From Vibrio sp. VB16 (lineage in GTDB: Bacteria; Pseudomonadota; Gammaproteobacteria; Enterobacterales; Vibrionaceae), in the NCBI RefSeq assembly GCF_015594925.2, contig NZ_CP087590.1:2108001-2172000 (forward strand): DNA of 64,000 nucleotides, in the 5' to 3' direction. Shown one piece after another: positions 43,906-52,647 of this stretch (the first letter of the stretch is position 1; each line of letters begins with the position of its first letter). The translations under genes were made by a program, and so were the position numbers. The notes under the pieces are model-generated. The model was not told the DNA's origin. It saw only the letters and a program-made list of their open reading frames with translations, and ran no database searches.

Positions 43906-44799
43906 ATGAATTGGGATTCACTGAAGTTTGATTGGAACAAAGCTAGGGCGTTTTTGGTTACCGCGGAAGAAGGGTCCTTTTCAGCCGCTGCCAGAGCATT
44001 AGGAATGAGCCAACCGACTTTGGGTAGACAAGTGTCTAGTTTAGAGGAAGAGCTTGGTGTGATTCTCATCGAACGGGTTAGTCAAGGTATTCACGTTACA
44101 CCGCTTGGGCTTGAGTTACTACTTCATCTTAAGGATATGGGGGAAGCTGCTTCTAGGTTTTCGATGTCAGCATCTGGCCAAAAAAGTGAGATGAAGGGAA
44201 AGGTCCGCATTTCATGCACCGATACAATGGCCGCCTATATATTGCCAAATCTTATTCGTCTTTTTCATAAAGAAGAACCGAAAATTGTAATAGAAATCAT
44301 ATCGTCTCATGAAATAACCGATATTTTACGCAGGGAATGCGATATCGCTATTCGCCATAGTGAGCCTGAAGATGATGATTTAGTTGCGCGAAAACTACCC
44401 GACCAATTGTTTAAATTATATTGCTCAAAGGACATAGAGAAGTCGTTAAGCGACACACTAGAAGGAGAACTTATTCCCTTTGTTGGGGTTTTGGGTGCTA
44501 ACGACCAAATTATTGCAGAGCTGAATCGTTTAGGTTTTCTTATTACGGAGGAAAATTTCAGATGCTATGCTGGCAATCATGTTGAACATTGGAATTTAGT
44601 CAGAGCTGGTATGGGGGTTGGTATTATGGCGGAGTCAATAGCTAAACAATGTAGTGATGTCGTTGAATATCAGAAGTTATCGGCTCCTATTTGCGTACCA
44701 ACTTGGTTAGTCACACATCGAGAACGAGCAAACAATCTGCGATTAAAGCGTGTTTATGATTACATTGCAGAATCATTAATCCAAATACTAAAACCATAG
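43906..44799 (+). CDS. LysR-family transcriptional regulator
   Basis: 297 residues. HTH near residues 6-65: NKARAFLVTAEEGSFSAAAR then SQPTLGRQVSSLEEEL. Effector domain with RAGMGVGIMAE. I chose the ATG at 43906, with GGAG 7 bp before it; an earlier ATG at 43873 would add 11 residues. It is divergent from the methyltransferase gene, which it probably controls. Confidence 0.87.
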   Translation: MNWDSLKFDWNKARAFLVTAEEGSFSAAARALGMSQPTLGRQVSSLEEELGVILIERVSQGIHVTPLGLELLLHLKDMGEAASRFSMSASGQKSEMKGKVRISCTDTMAAYILPNLIRLFHKEEPKIVIEIISSHEITDILRRECDIAIRHSEPEDDDLVARKLPDQLFKLYCSKDIEKSLSDTLEGELIPFVGVLGANDQIIAELNRLGFLITEENFRCYAGNHVEHWNLVRAGMGVGIMAESIAKQCSDVVEYQKLSAPICVPTWLVTHRERANNLRLKRVYDYIAESLIQILKP

Positions 44800-44985
44800 A
44801 ATCATCAAGATTCGAACTTTAGGCCAATATAAATTGGTACGTTTTTACAAATTCAAATTTTAGGTATACAAATGTGCATAGTCTCATGCGGTGTTGGTCA
44901 TTGAGTTTTCGTTTCTCTGCGAGATAAAATCATTAGGTGCGCGATTGAGGCGCACCTAATGAAATATGTATAGCTGGAGCTAGAT

Positions 44986-45201
44986 ATGAAAATTGCAGTA
45001 GCCGCATTAAGTTCACTTTTATTACTTGGATGTTCTTTTTCACCGAAATACTCATTTAGTACAGATAACACGTTAGGAAAGGAATTGATGGATTTACAAT
45101 CTGCTTTTGAACTATCAGCACTTAATGAATCGGAATACTCTCAAGCCAAACACTCTTTAATAGATCAACGAAAAACCCCTGAACTGTTTAAAGCTGAATG
45201 A
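44986..45201 (+). CDS. Small lipoprotein with SHOCT-like tail (71 aa)
   Basis: Signal peptide MKIAVAALSSLLLLGC with the lipobox LLGC at Cys16. The rest, ELMDLQSAFELSALNESEYS QAKHSLI, matches the short SHOCT oligomerisation helix pair found at the ends of many bacterial proteins. GGAGCTAG precedes the ATG. Function unknown. Confidence 0.7.
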   Translation: MKIAVAALSSLLLLGCSFSPKYSFSTDNTLGKELMDLQSAFELSALNESEYSQAKHSLIDQRKTPELFKAE

Positions 45202-45493
45202 TGTTCAAATCTAGTTGAATATAGAGGGTGATAAATTGAAGAAATTGAAGAGACATACCCTAAACATACATGACTAACCATCTTAGTCATTTATGATTAG
45301 GGTAGAGAATGAAGGGATTAGATTATCGTCTTATTACTCTTTAGAGGTCTATGTGTAGTGGATGAGAAAATTTGGCCAGCCACATGTAGGCTGGTCCTAT
45401 GGTTGCAATACAAGAAGTAATTCGAAAAGTCAGAATGCTTCTATGGGGCGTACCATACATTTTGTCCAGAAACGTTACAGTTGTCGATTCATT
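45202..45493. other. Junction-rich intergenic stretch
   Basis: No gene. Contains GAGACATACCC at about 45250, related to the dispersed junction motif, and the TTTTGTCCAGAAACG motif at 45460. Confidence 0.4.
45460..45476. repeat. TTTTGTCCAGAAATG-type motif, left of merR-CMD pair
   Basis: TTTTGTCCAGAAACGTT. Partner copy at 46956, beyond the CMD gene, in the same orientation. Confidence 0.55.
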
Positions 45494-45880
45494 ATGTGCT
45501 TAGGAGGTTTTATTAATATTCAGAGCTTTTCAAAATTAACAGGTATTTCAGCACATACAATTCGATTTTATGAAAAAATTGGTGTGTTAAAACATGTAGC
45601 AAGAAATGCCAGTGGACATCGTTTTTTTACTTCAAAAGACATTGATTGGGTTGGGTTTGTCATACGGCTAAAAGAAATGGGTATGTCGTTGGATAATATA
45701 AAGCTGTATGCAGATTTAAGAGAAAAAGGAGAATCTACGTCAGAACGACGAAAACAGTTACTACAAGAGCATGTTCTTATCCTAGAAGAAAAAATAGCCT
45801 TAGAATCACTACACCTTAAAAAGATTAAAGAGAAAATAATTTATTATGAAGATGCTATTAATAACAAATTAAGCACTTGA
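45494..45880 (+). CDS. MerR-family transcriptional regulator
   Basis: About 128 residues. The MerR helix-turn-helix is INIQSFSKLTGISAHTIRFY EKIGVL, followed by a wing and a C-terminal coiled coil (LLQEHVLILEEKIALESLHL). It has no Cys ligand pair, so it is not a metal sensor of the classical type. The start is unclear. ATG 45494 lies before the AGGAGG (45502-45507), so translation from an ATT at 45512 or 45518 would fit the site better. 59 bp before the CMD gene; it probably regulates it. Confidence 0.8.
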   Translation: MCLGGFINIQSFSKLTGISAHTIRFYEKIGVLKHVARNASGHRFFTSKDIDWVGFVIRLKEMGMSLDNIKLYADLREKGESTSERRKQLLQEHVLILEEKIALESLHLKKIKEKIIYYEDAINNKLST

Positions 45881-45938
45881 CTTAGAGTTAACTCCAAGAC
45901 TTAAGCTGCTGTTTTTACATTAATAAACAGAGGCTTAT

Positions 45939-46742
45939 ATGACAACTTTAAATGAACGTTATGAAACAGGGTTAAAAAACTTAAAAATCATCGATCAAGA
46001 AGCCGGTGAAAAAGTAGCTAGCAGCTTAATTGATATTTCGCCTGATTTAGTGAAATACATGATTGAATATGCTTTTGGTGATGTTTATAACCGAACAGAG
46101 TTAACCCTAAAGTCCAAAGAATTGACTGTTGTTGCCGCTCTAACTGCAATGGGTAATGCGACACCGCAGTTAAAAGTACATATTCATGGTGCATTAAATG
46201 TAGGTTGTAACATTGCTGAAATTCAAGAAGTGGTATTACAAATGTCTGGTTATTCGGGGTTTCCAAGCGCAATTAATGGAATGTTAGCATTAAAAGATGT
46301 GGTGGAGGATCGTAAGCTAGAAGGAAAAAAAGATGAACTAGGGGTTGTACAACCTTCAATTGTCCCTAAAAATTCAACTCGTTATGAGTTAGGTGCTAAC
46401 AATTTAAGCATGTTAAATTCCAATCAAGTTGAAAACTTAGAGCAAACCTTTAAAGATATTTCACCGGACATGGCAAAATTTGTTATTGAATATGGTTTTG
46501 CAGATATATTATCAAGACCTGCTTTAGATTTTAAGCACAGAGAAATGGCGACGATTGCGGCTTTAACTGCAATGGGTACCGCCCCATCTCAGCTTAAATT
46601 TCATATAAAAGCTGGGTTAAATATTGGCGTAAGCCAAGTAGAGATACAAGAAATAATGATTTTAATGAGTGTTTATGCAGGATTCCCTTCTTCGATTAAT
46701 GGCACACTGGCATTAATCGAAGTGATTAATGAGAAAGGGTGA
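45939..46742 (+). CDS. Carboxymuconolactone decarboxylase-family protein, two CMD domains
   Basis: 267 residues made of two homologous halves. Each has a KELTVVAALTAMGNATPQLK / REMATIAALTAMGTAPSQLK helix, a VHIHGALNVGCNIAEIQEV / FHIKAGLNIGVSQVEIQEI core, and GFPSAINGMLALK / GFPSSINGTLALIE. The CxxC of AhpD-type peroxidases is absent (a single Cys, NVGC), so thiol peroxidase activity is unlikely. A decarboxylase or a lactone-related role is uncertain. Under likely MerR control. A short attC-like site follows. Confidence 0.85.
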   Translation: MTTLNERYETGLKNLKIIDQEAGEKVASSLIDISPDLVKYMIEYAFGDVYNRTELTLKSKELTVVAALTAMGNATPQLKVHIHGALNVGCNIAEIQEVVLQMSGYSGFPSAINGMLALKDVVEDRKLEGKKDELGVVQPSIVPKNSTRYELGANNLSMLNSNQVENLEQTFKDISPDMAKFVIEYGFADILSRPALDFKHREMATIAALTAMGTAPSQLKFHIKAGLNIGVSQVEIQEIMILMSVYAGFPSSINGTLALIEVINEKG

Positions 46743-46752
46743 AATTAAAGCT

Positions 46753-46809
46753 GCACATAACAAATAAGAATAAGTGTCGCGGAGCCAGCACTTTATTCGG
46801 GTGTTGAAC
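46753..46809 (+). repeat. Short attC-like site
   Basis: GCACATAACAAATAAG, hairpin AAGTGTCG/AGCACTT, ending GGGTGTTGAAC. Homologous to 13576 and 20297. Confidence 0.55.
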
Positions 46810-46954
46810 AAGCCCGTTGTCCTTTTAAGTAAATTGCTCGGTCGACCTGTAGCCTTCGATATGGCGCTGACACAAGCCATCTCATGATGGCTGCAGGGAT
46901 GTATACGCGAGGAATGTAAAAATATCTACTCTAATTGATAAATTGCCCTAAAGC

Positions 46955-47043
46955 GTTTATGTCCAGAAATGAGTCGGTGGCGATTCAAGTCACAGAAATC
47001 GAGTTATACTCAAAAGCTTTAAAGTGTATGTCCCTTTTAGCAT
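46955..47043. repeat. 90-bp repeat block, copy 1
   Basis: Identical to 50166-50254. Starts with TTTATGTCCAGAAATGAG and ends with the junction motif GTGTATGTCCC. Confidence 0.9.
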
Positions 47044-47044
47044 A

Positions 47045-47169
47045 AGACTCGGTAATCGATTTTGGCAATAGCGCCCAGCTGAAGTCTTCTTGAATAAGCT
47101 TAATAATCACAGCCAATTGATCGACATACTCATGTTGAGAGGAAAGAATGACTTTTTCCGTCATTTTGT
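47045..47169 (-). pseudogene. LysR C-terminal relic (fragment of the 53026 gene)
   Basis: 125 bp nearly identical to 53188-53312. The minus strand reads MTEKVILSSQHEYVDQLAVI then QEDFSWALLPKSITES. Flanked on both sides by the junction motif (47024 and 47191). Confidence 0.85.
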
Positions 47170-47304
47170 AAAATTGAAGCAAAAATTGAAGAGACACACA
47201 CCATTAGAAAAGGAAAACAGGCGATTTTTGATGCTTTGTATTTTAGTGTTATCCAGATTACAAAAGTGTGTGTCAGTGTTCCGCGTTTCGTTTCGTGACC
47301 TAAG

Positions 47305-48282
47305 TTAGCCCGCTTTCTTAATCATAGTTACTGGGTTGTAACCTTTCTCACCCTTGCTTACTGGCTCGCTAGGATTGTAATGGCGCATAAGAACATTAAA
47401 TTTACCCGTCTTATTACCTTCCATAGTTGGGATATTATTTGGCTGACCTTCACACCCAAAACGGAGAGTGTATGTTCCATCGTTGTTAACAACTGGTGCC
47501 ATTTCACTCGAAATGTTGGCTTTATCGTTAAACATGCGTCCATCAGCATTATAAACGGTCGCAGACCAGAATGCGCCTGCCTTCGGATCATTAAAAGTCG
47601 TTTCATAACATGCATTCGCATCGAAGTACTGGCTGGTTTGATAGATATTGTCTTCTACCATCGCGCCACCCCAACCGCCAGCAGCGCCAACATAATTCAT
47701 ATAATCGGTTTGGCCGCTTTCTTTGTTACCAAACGCCTTAGATTGGTCATAGCCGTTACTGAAATCGATGTTGCCAGCTTTATCGATCTCTTTGAAAGAC
47801 ACCATGTCCCACTCTTTTACTTCAAACGGTTTATCACTACCAGTTTCAATCTTCAGGTTACGGCGAGCATCATCTTCAAGAGCACGGACAATTACAAATG
47901 CGTGGTCTGTTTTTGCACTGATTTTATGGCGACCTGATCCGTAAATCATCGGCTGTGTCTCATGATTTTCGTCAACGACTTGCAGTGATACATACTGGTC
48001 AGTTTCCGGAACAGTAACGTATACATCACCGTTTGACATATCGATGACAGAAACTGAATAAAAGGTGTCTCGATTCATTCTCACCACGAATTGCTCTTCT
48101 GGAACGCTGCTCGGTACTGACATCTCAAAGAATATATTTGTACCACCTGCTTTCTCTATCACAGCGCCTAGACGCATGTTGGTGTACGCCTGAGCATAGT
48201 TATCTTCCGTGACTATGGTTGGCGCTGCAAAAACGTTGGTCGATAATAGAGCGACAGTGATAAGGGATAATGGTTTTTTCAT
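47305..48282 (-). CDS. Exported DUF1254/DUF1214-domain protein
   Basis: 325 residues with signal peptide MKKPLSLITVALLSTNVFA. The N-terminal DUF1254 region holds FVVRMNRDTFYSVSVIDMSN and the DUF1214 part holds NACYETTFNDPKAGAFWSAT, DGTYTLRFG and the terminal GEKGYNPV. Such two-domain proteins are common, exported and uncharacterised. Divergent from a LysR gene 124 bp away, the likely regulator. ATG 48282 chosen over 48285. Confidence 0.85.
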   Translation of the reverse strand: MKKPLSLITVALLSTNVFAAPTIVTEDNYAQAYTNMRLGAVIEKAGGTNIFFEMSVPSSVPEEQFVVRMNRDTFYSVSVIDMSNGDVYVTVPETDQYVSLQVVDENHETQPMIYGSGRHKISAKTDHAFVIVRALEDDARRNLKIETGSDKPFEVKEWDMVSFKEIDKAGNIDFSNGYDQSKAFGNKESGQTDYMNYVGAAGGWGGAMVEDNIYQTSQYFDANACYETTFNDPKAGAFWSATVYNADGRMFNDKANISSEMAPVVNNDGTYTLRFGCEGQPNNIPTMEGNKTGKFNVLMRHYNPSEPVSKGEKGYNPVTMIKKAG

Positions 48283-48405
48283 CATAGCTACCTTTTATAT
48301 TTCGTTTTCAAAGTTAATGTCATTTGGAAGAGTGTTATTTGCTCTGCCGATAGTGATTACTATATACTTCCCAAATGGAAAGTATGGAAAATAAGGCTTG
48401 CCAAA

Positions 48406-49287
48406 ATGGAAAGTGTAGATCTAAATTTACTCCGTACCTTTGTATTGCTGTGTAAGTTGAATAGCCTAAAAAGGGCCGGGCTAAAGCTAGGAATCTCGGA
48501 AAGCGCTGTTAGCAAGCAAATGACCAAGCTAAGAGAACAATTGGGACACCCACTTTTCGAACGCACTACTGAAGGCTTGAGACCAACTCATTACAGCAGA
48601 GCTATTTTACCCAATATTGAACAAGCCTTGTCTATGGTACATTCCGCTATCTCACCGGTTGAATTCAATCCTGCCACCTATGCAGGGCCAATTACTCTCG
48701 CCTTTTTCGCCTACACATTGGAATTTTCAGGTGTTAAATTATTTAGGAAACTCTCAGAAAAATTTCCAAAAGCGCAAATAGAGTTGAAGACTTGGACATC
48801 AGATACAGAGCAAAAATTAGAAGAGGGTGATATCACCCTAGGTGTACACTTTCTAAACGAAGATCGTAGTACGAATATCTTTCAGAAGCGCATAACAGCC
48901 GATCAACTCGTGATCGCTGTCTCAAAGTCATTGGGTCGATTGACATGGGAAGAGGCGTTACAATTGCCTTTTATCAAGATCAGCAGTCAAGGTTGGAATA
49001 AAGAGCGTTACCGATATTTGGAAATGTTAAAAAATAATGGTATTGAACCCCACATCAGTATCACGGTGGACAATTTTTCAGTTGCGAGGCAAATTCTAGA
49101 ACAGGGTGAGCACGCCTGTGTATTAAGCGATAGCTGGAAGGACGCTTCACTTAACACCATAGAGCCACCCAAAGAGCTTAGCATTGACCTAAACCTTGTA
49201 TCTTGCATGCGTCTTGTCGATCGCCAAAGCCCACTAAACCTTGCAGTTCATGATGTGGTTAAAAGGGTCATGCTTCAATCTAGATAA
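48406..49287 (+). CDS. LysR-family transcriptional regulator
   Basis: 293 residues. HTH: VDLNLLRTFVLLCKLNSLKR then GISESAVSKQMTKLREQLGH. Effector domain follows with SITVDNFSVARQILEQGEHA. Divergent from the DUF1254 gene. Confidence 0.87.
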   Translation: MESVDLNLLRTFVLLCKLNSLKRAGLKLGISESAVSKQMTKLREQLGHPLFERTTEGLRPTHYSRAILPNIEQALSMVHSAISPVEFNPATYAGPITLAFFAYTLEFSGVKLFRKLSEKFPKAQIELKTWTSDTEQKLEEGDITLGVHFLNEDRSTNIFQKRITADQLVIAVSKSLGRLTWEEALQLPFIKISSQGWNKERYRYLEMLKNNGIEPHISITVDNFSVARQILEQGEHACVLSDSWKDASLNTIEPPKELSIDLNLVSCMRLVDRQSPLNLAVHDVVKRVMLQSR

Positions 49288-49749
49288 TTAATGCCTACGC
49301 TCAGTTAGCTTCGTTTACGCTACTTTTTGGTATCGTATTGAATCTTTTTCCATACTTGTAGTTGGTTATGAATTACTAATTTAGGAAGGTCGCTAACACA
49401 TGCTTTCCCCAAAGTGTTTTAGCGATATTTTCAGCCGATGAATTTCAATCCTAAACTCTTAGACTTCCCGTATGGAATTAGGCAAACAAACGATGCGTAA
49501 AAGCTCCCAAAGATACTCACTGTGTAGACCACTTTCAACTCCCTCTAAATTACATGTTAATTCTCCATCAATTACATATATGATATTCGTACTAGAATTT
49601 GCTCGATAAATAAGTATGATGGTTAATCAATTCTTGTAACTAATTGATCTTTAAAGTGGCTACTAGCTTACTGATATTCCTTTTTATTTAAGTTCTTAAT
49701 ACGGAATAATTCAAATTCTAATTTGTCGTGAAACGGGAAGTTATTGACT
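49288..49749. other. Intergenic stretch without recognised features
   Basis: 462 AT-rich bases; no ORF or strong structure seen. Confidence 0.4.
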
Positions 49750-49968
49750 ATGTATGGAGAAAAACAAACTAAAGCTTATTGCTCTAATTGTGAAGAGTTA
49801 ACACTCCACAAGTATATTTTGTTTGGTCAGGGTGATAAGTCTGAGAATCCTAGAAAATTCGGATTTCTTAAATTTTTGTTTTCGTCACTCGATCCAGGTT
49901 ATGGAAGTGGTGACTACAAGTGCACCAAATGTGGTGCTTACCTTCACACACCAGATTACCTTGATTAA
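49750..49968 (+). CDS. Small zinc-ribbon protein (72 aa)
   Basis: MYGEKQTKAYCSNCEELTLH onward, with a second pair in YKCTKCGAYLHTPDYLD, so four Cys for zinc. A Phe-rich loop, FGFLKFLFSSLDPG, separates them. A TTG two codons upstream (49744) is closer to the GGGAAG site and may be the true start. Function unknown. Confidence 0.6.
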   Translation: MYGEKQTKAYCSNCEELTLHKYILFGQGDKSENPRKFGFLKFLFSSLDPGYGSGDYKCTKCGAYLHTPDYLD

Positions 49969-50165
49969 TACCCATATAAACTTATCGACTAATCATGCTT
50001 ATTCTCTTGGATAGAAATGCAATAGCTTGATAGATAGAACTGTTAGAGTCATGCACGGAATTATCCAAAAGCTTTCATCTTCGGCACTCTGAAAAGTGGT
50101 GCCGTTGTACTATTTGAGAGTCGCTTAATTCTCTGAAGGGTAGATTTTGCTCGATAGGCCAACTC

Positions 50166-50254
50166 GTTTATGTCCAGAAATGAGTCGGTGGCGATTCAAG
50201 TCACAGAAATCGAGTTATACTCAAAAGCTTTAAAGTGTATGTCCCTTTTAGCAT
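50166..50254. repeat. 90-bp repeat block, copy 2
   Basis: Identical to 46955-47043. Here it lies upstream of an IS110 fragment, not a LysR relic. Confidence 0.9.
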
Positions 50255-50363
50255 ACTTAAAGAAGAGCCAGAGCTGAAAGAAGAAGTCGTTATATAAATC
50301 AATAGGTTGTCTTATAAACATCTTATTGTGGGCACTCGAATCACTACAAAATGAAACGTAATC

Positions 50364-50552
50364 TTATTCCCAATAGTGACAACCACAGCAGCCTTCCATA
50401 GCGACAATAGAAGGTTTAGCCTTAGCAAGAAACTCTTTCATTTTTTGTCGGCTCAAAGGTTTATTGGAAAGCATTTCACCATGAACACTGATATGACAGA
50501 CTTGTAGAACATTTTTAGCTAGGTCGATAGCGATAATATTGTTGTTCAACAT
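50364..50552 (-). pseudogene. IS110/IS1111-family transposase, N-terminal fragment
   Basis: About 62 codons. MLNNNIIAIDLAKNVLQVCH begins the DEDD RuvC-like domain; KPSIVAMEGCCGCHYW holds the second conserved acidic motif. It stops where the sequence becomes the tail of a porin-like gene (50343-50370, resembling 31488-31515). Not functional. It is unrelated in detail to the 9997 fragment, so two different elements of this group have been here. Confidence 0.85.
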
Positions 50553-50698
50553 ATAGGAATCCACGTATTTATCTCATTCTCCTAAGTCTAGCTTGGCAAA
50601 GGAAGGAGTGGATTCCATAGATCATCTCATAATAGTTTAACTTACCGTTTCAGCAACGAGTCATTTAGCTTACTTTTCCTCATGCTAACAGTGAATAA

Positions 50699-51052
50699 TC
50701 ATATGAGCAACGGTGAAATCAACGATAGGGAAAGCAACAATGTTACCATCGAAGGAATAGCGTCTTTCCAGGTATCAAATTTGAAATGAAAGAAAATTGC
50801 CCCGATTGAAGTGAGTGTAATTAAACTCGCACCAAGAGCACTTACCAACAAATCTTCTGTGACCATGCCCACTAACATTCCGATTGCACCTGTCAATTCA
50901 ACTAACCCAACAGTAAACATTGCAGCTCGATTGAGACCATACTTGTGAAAGAATGCTAGCTGCGGTTCGAATATGGCTTTTACCCATCCCAGTATTTTAA
51001 TGGAACTTGCAAATAGAAAGAATACAATCAGCAACCCTTGAATAAACATCAT
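50699..51052 (-). CDS. DoxX-like membrane protein
   Basis: 117 residues with four hydrophobic helices: MFIQGLLIVFFLFASSIKIL, AAMFTVGLVELTGAIGMLVG, LLVSALGASLITLTSIGAIF and the C-terminal MVTLLLSLSLI. DoxX-family pattern. Divergent from a LysR gene, just like the pair at 16479/16963. Confidence 0.82.
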   Translation of the reverse strand: MMFIQGLLIVFFLFASSIKILGWVKAIFEPQLAFFHKYGLNRAAMFTVGLVELTGAIGMLVGMVTEDLLVSALGASLITLTSIGAIFFHFKFDTWKDAIPSMVTLLLSLSLISPLLI

Positions 51053-51147
51053 AATTTTATCTCCGCATCAATTTAGTAAAACCATTTAAGCATTCCAAAT
51101 AGGTGAGTAGTAGACTAAAATTTGACTTGTTATAATTCCCATTAGGA

Positions 51148-52047
51148 ATGGTCGTGGACAAAATTCAATGCCTAACTATTTTCACCCGTGTTGCTTTTCA
51201 CGGCACATTTACGGCGGCTGCAAATGAACTCAATACTACCCAAAGTGCTGTTAGCAAGAAGATCGCTTGGTTAGAGGGTGATATTGGTATTACTTTGTTT
51301 CATCGTCATGCTCGCGCAATCAGTCTTACAAACAGTGGCAAGCAATATTTGAAGTTAGCAACAAAGTTGACGGAAGAGCTGAGTACATTCGAATCTCAAC
51401 TCAGGCAAGAACAAACACTAGTCTCTGGTACATTAAAGCTTTCTGTTCCCAGTGCATTTAGTGTGAAATTACTTTCGTCACCACTCAGTGAATTTATGAA
51501 CTTGAACCCGAACTTAACCGTTGATGTGTCCGTGTCAGACAAGTTGATTAATTTAGTTGAAGACGATATTGATATAGCAATTCGAGCTAGTTACCTCAAA
51601 GACTCAGGGTTAAAAGCCAAGTGGTTAATGGACAATGAGCTTGTCTACTTTGCGTCCCCTGACTATTTGGCCGACAACCCATTGATTGTTAAAGCAAGTG
51701 ATTTGAACCAGCACAAATGCCTCACCTATTCTTTGGCGAAACCATCAAATGTGTGGCGATTCGATGATGGAAAAGAAGAATTAAAAATCAAAGTACATGA
51801 ATGCATTAGGAGTGATAACCCTGAGATGTTAGTGAAGATGGCAAAGCTTGGTCTGGGTGTAACGGCAATGCCTAGATGGATGATAGAAGAAGAACTGAAA
51901 TTAAATACGCTAAAATTAGTATTGGAACAATATCAACATGCCAAATTACCTATGTACATGATTTATAAAGATGTCGACCACAAACCTCAGAGTATTCGCT
52001 CCTTTATCAATTTTCTTTCAGATTATTTCTATCAAAATAAAAAATAG
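51148..52047 (+). CDS. LysR-family transcriptional regulator
   Basis: 299 residues. HTH near residues 4-62: IQCLTIFTRVAFHGTFTAAA then QSAVSKKIAWLEGDIG. Effector domain with ASYLKDSGLKAKWLMDNELV and VKMAKLGLGVTAMPRWM. Divergent from the DoxX gene 95 bp away. Start taken as ATG 51148; a GTG two codons downstream is also possible. Confidence 0.86.
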   Translation: MVVDKIQCLTIFTRVAFHGTFTAAANELNTTQSAVSKKIAWLEGDIGITLFHRHARAISLTNSGKQYLKLATKLTEELSTFESQLRQEQTLVSGTLKLSVPSAFSVKLLSSPLSEFMNLNPNLTVDVSVSDKLINLVEDDIDIAIRASYLKDSGLKAKWLMDNELVYFASPDYLADNPLIVKASDLNQHKCLTYSLAKPSNVWRFDDGKEELKIKVHECIRSDNPEMLVKMAKLGLGVTAMPRWMIEEELKLNTLKLVLEQYQHAKLPMYMIYKDVDHKPQSIRSFINFLSDYFYQNKK

Positions 52048-52220
52048 AGTTTGTAAGTTTCAAGACGAGTATATGTGTCAATGCGAATTGCGATAGTGTC
52101 TATGTAGTGGGCTTTTAAAGTCATAACTATTATCCGTATCAACTCACTGGCAGAGACTGAATCTTTTCTGGCAACATTTAAAAGAAAAAATAGGTATTGG
52201 GAAAGCTTACGTAATGTAAT

Positions 52221-52262
52221 GAGGACACACACCATAAAAAACAGAATAAACAAATTCCCCAA
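52221..52262. repeat. Junction motif with shared flank
   Basis: GAGGACACACACC then AACAGAATAAACAAATTCCC, the same unit that is repeated at 29673 and 29721. Confidence 0.8.
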
Positions 52263-52323
52263 CGTAAAAATGTGTCGTGAAATTAGTTCGTGTTGAAGGG
52301 AAGAGAACTCTTAAAGGCACTGA

Positions 52324-52565
52324 TTACCTGAAGGCATTGGTATTACCTTCAAACAAGGTCCGTTTGTTGGAGATGGTTTCGATAAGAAAGTCACGGTACG
52401 TTTTAATTCGTGCCGTCTTTCTAAGATCAATGTGATTAAGCACCCATACAGACCAATCTGAACGAGGTATAGAGATATCAATACAGTAAATAGCGTTAAA
52501 TGCTTTGATACGTGTTTCTATCTACCCTCTTCTATGTTCATCGCTTTTATTCGAGAATTTATCAT
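52324..52565 (-). pseudogene. LysR C-terminal relic, copy 2
   Basis: Minus-strand frame CIDISIPRSDWSVWVLNHID, then LRKTARIKTYRDFLIETISN and KRTLFEGNTNAFR, ending in a stop at 52324. This is the last ~80 residues of a LysR effector domain with no N-terminus. The first 136 bp match 29770-29905; the rest survives only here. Confidence 0.7.
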
Positions 52566-52647
52566 ACCCACTTAAAAATGAACGACGAACGCATCGAGAG
52601 ACTCAGTGATAATAGAGAGTTGCTTCAATACTAGAGCTTTAAAGTGT

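Noticed and set aside
47380..47937. 185-codon plus-strand frame
   Set aside because: Antisense shadow of the well-supported DUF1254 gene.
52032..52262. 76-codon minus-strand frame
   Set aside because: Runs through the dispersed repeat and the LysR 3' end; low complexity, no start signal.
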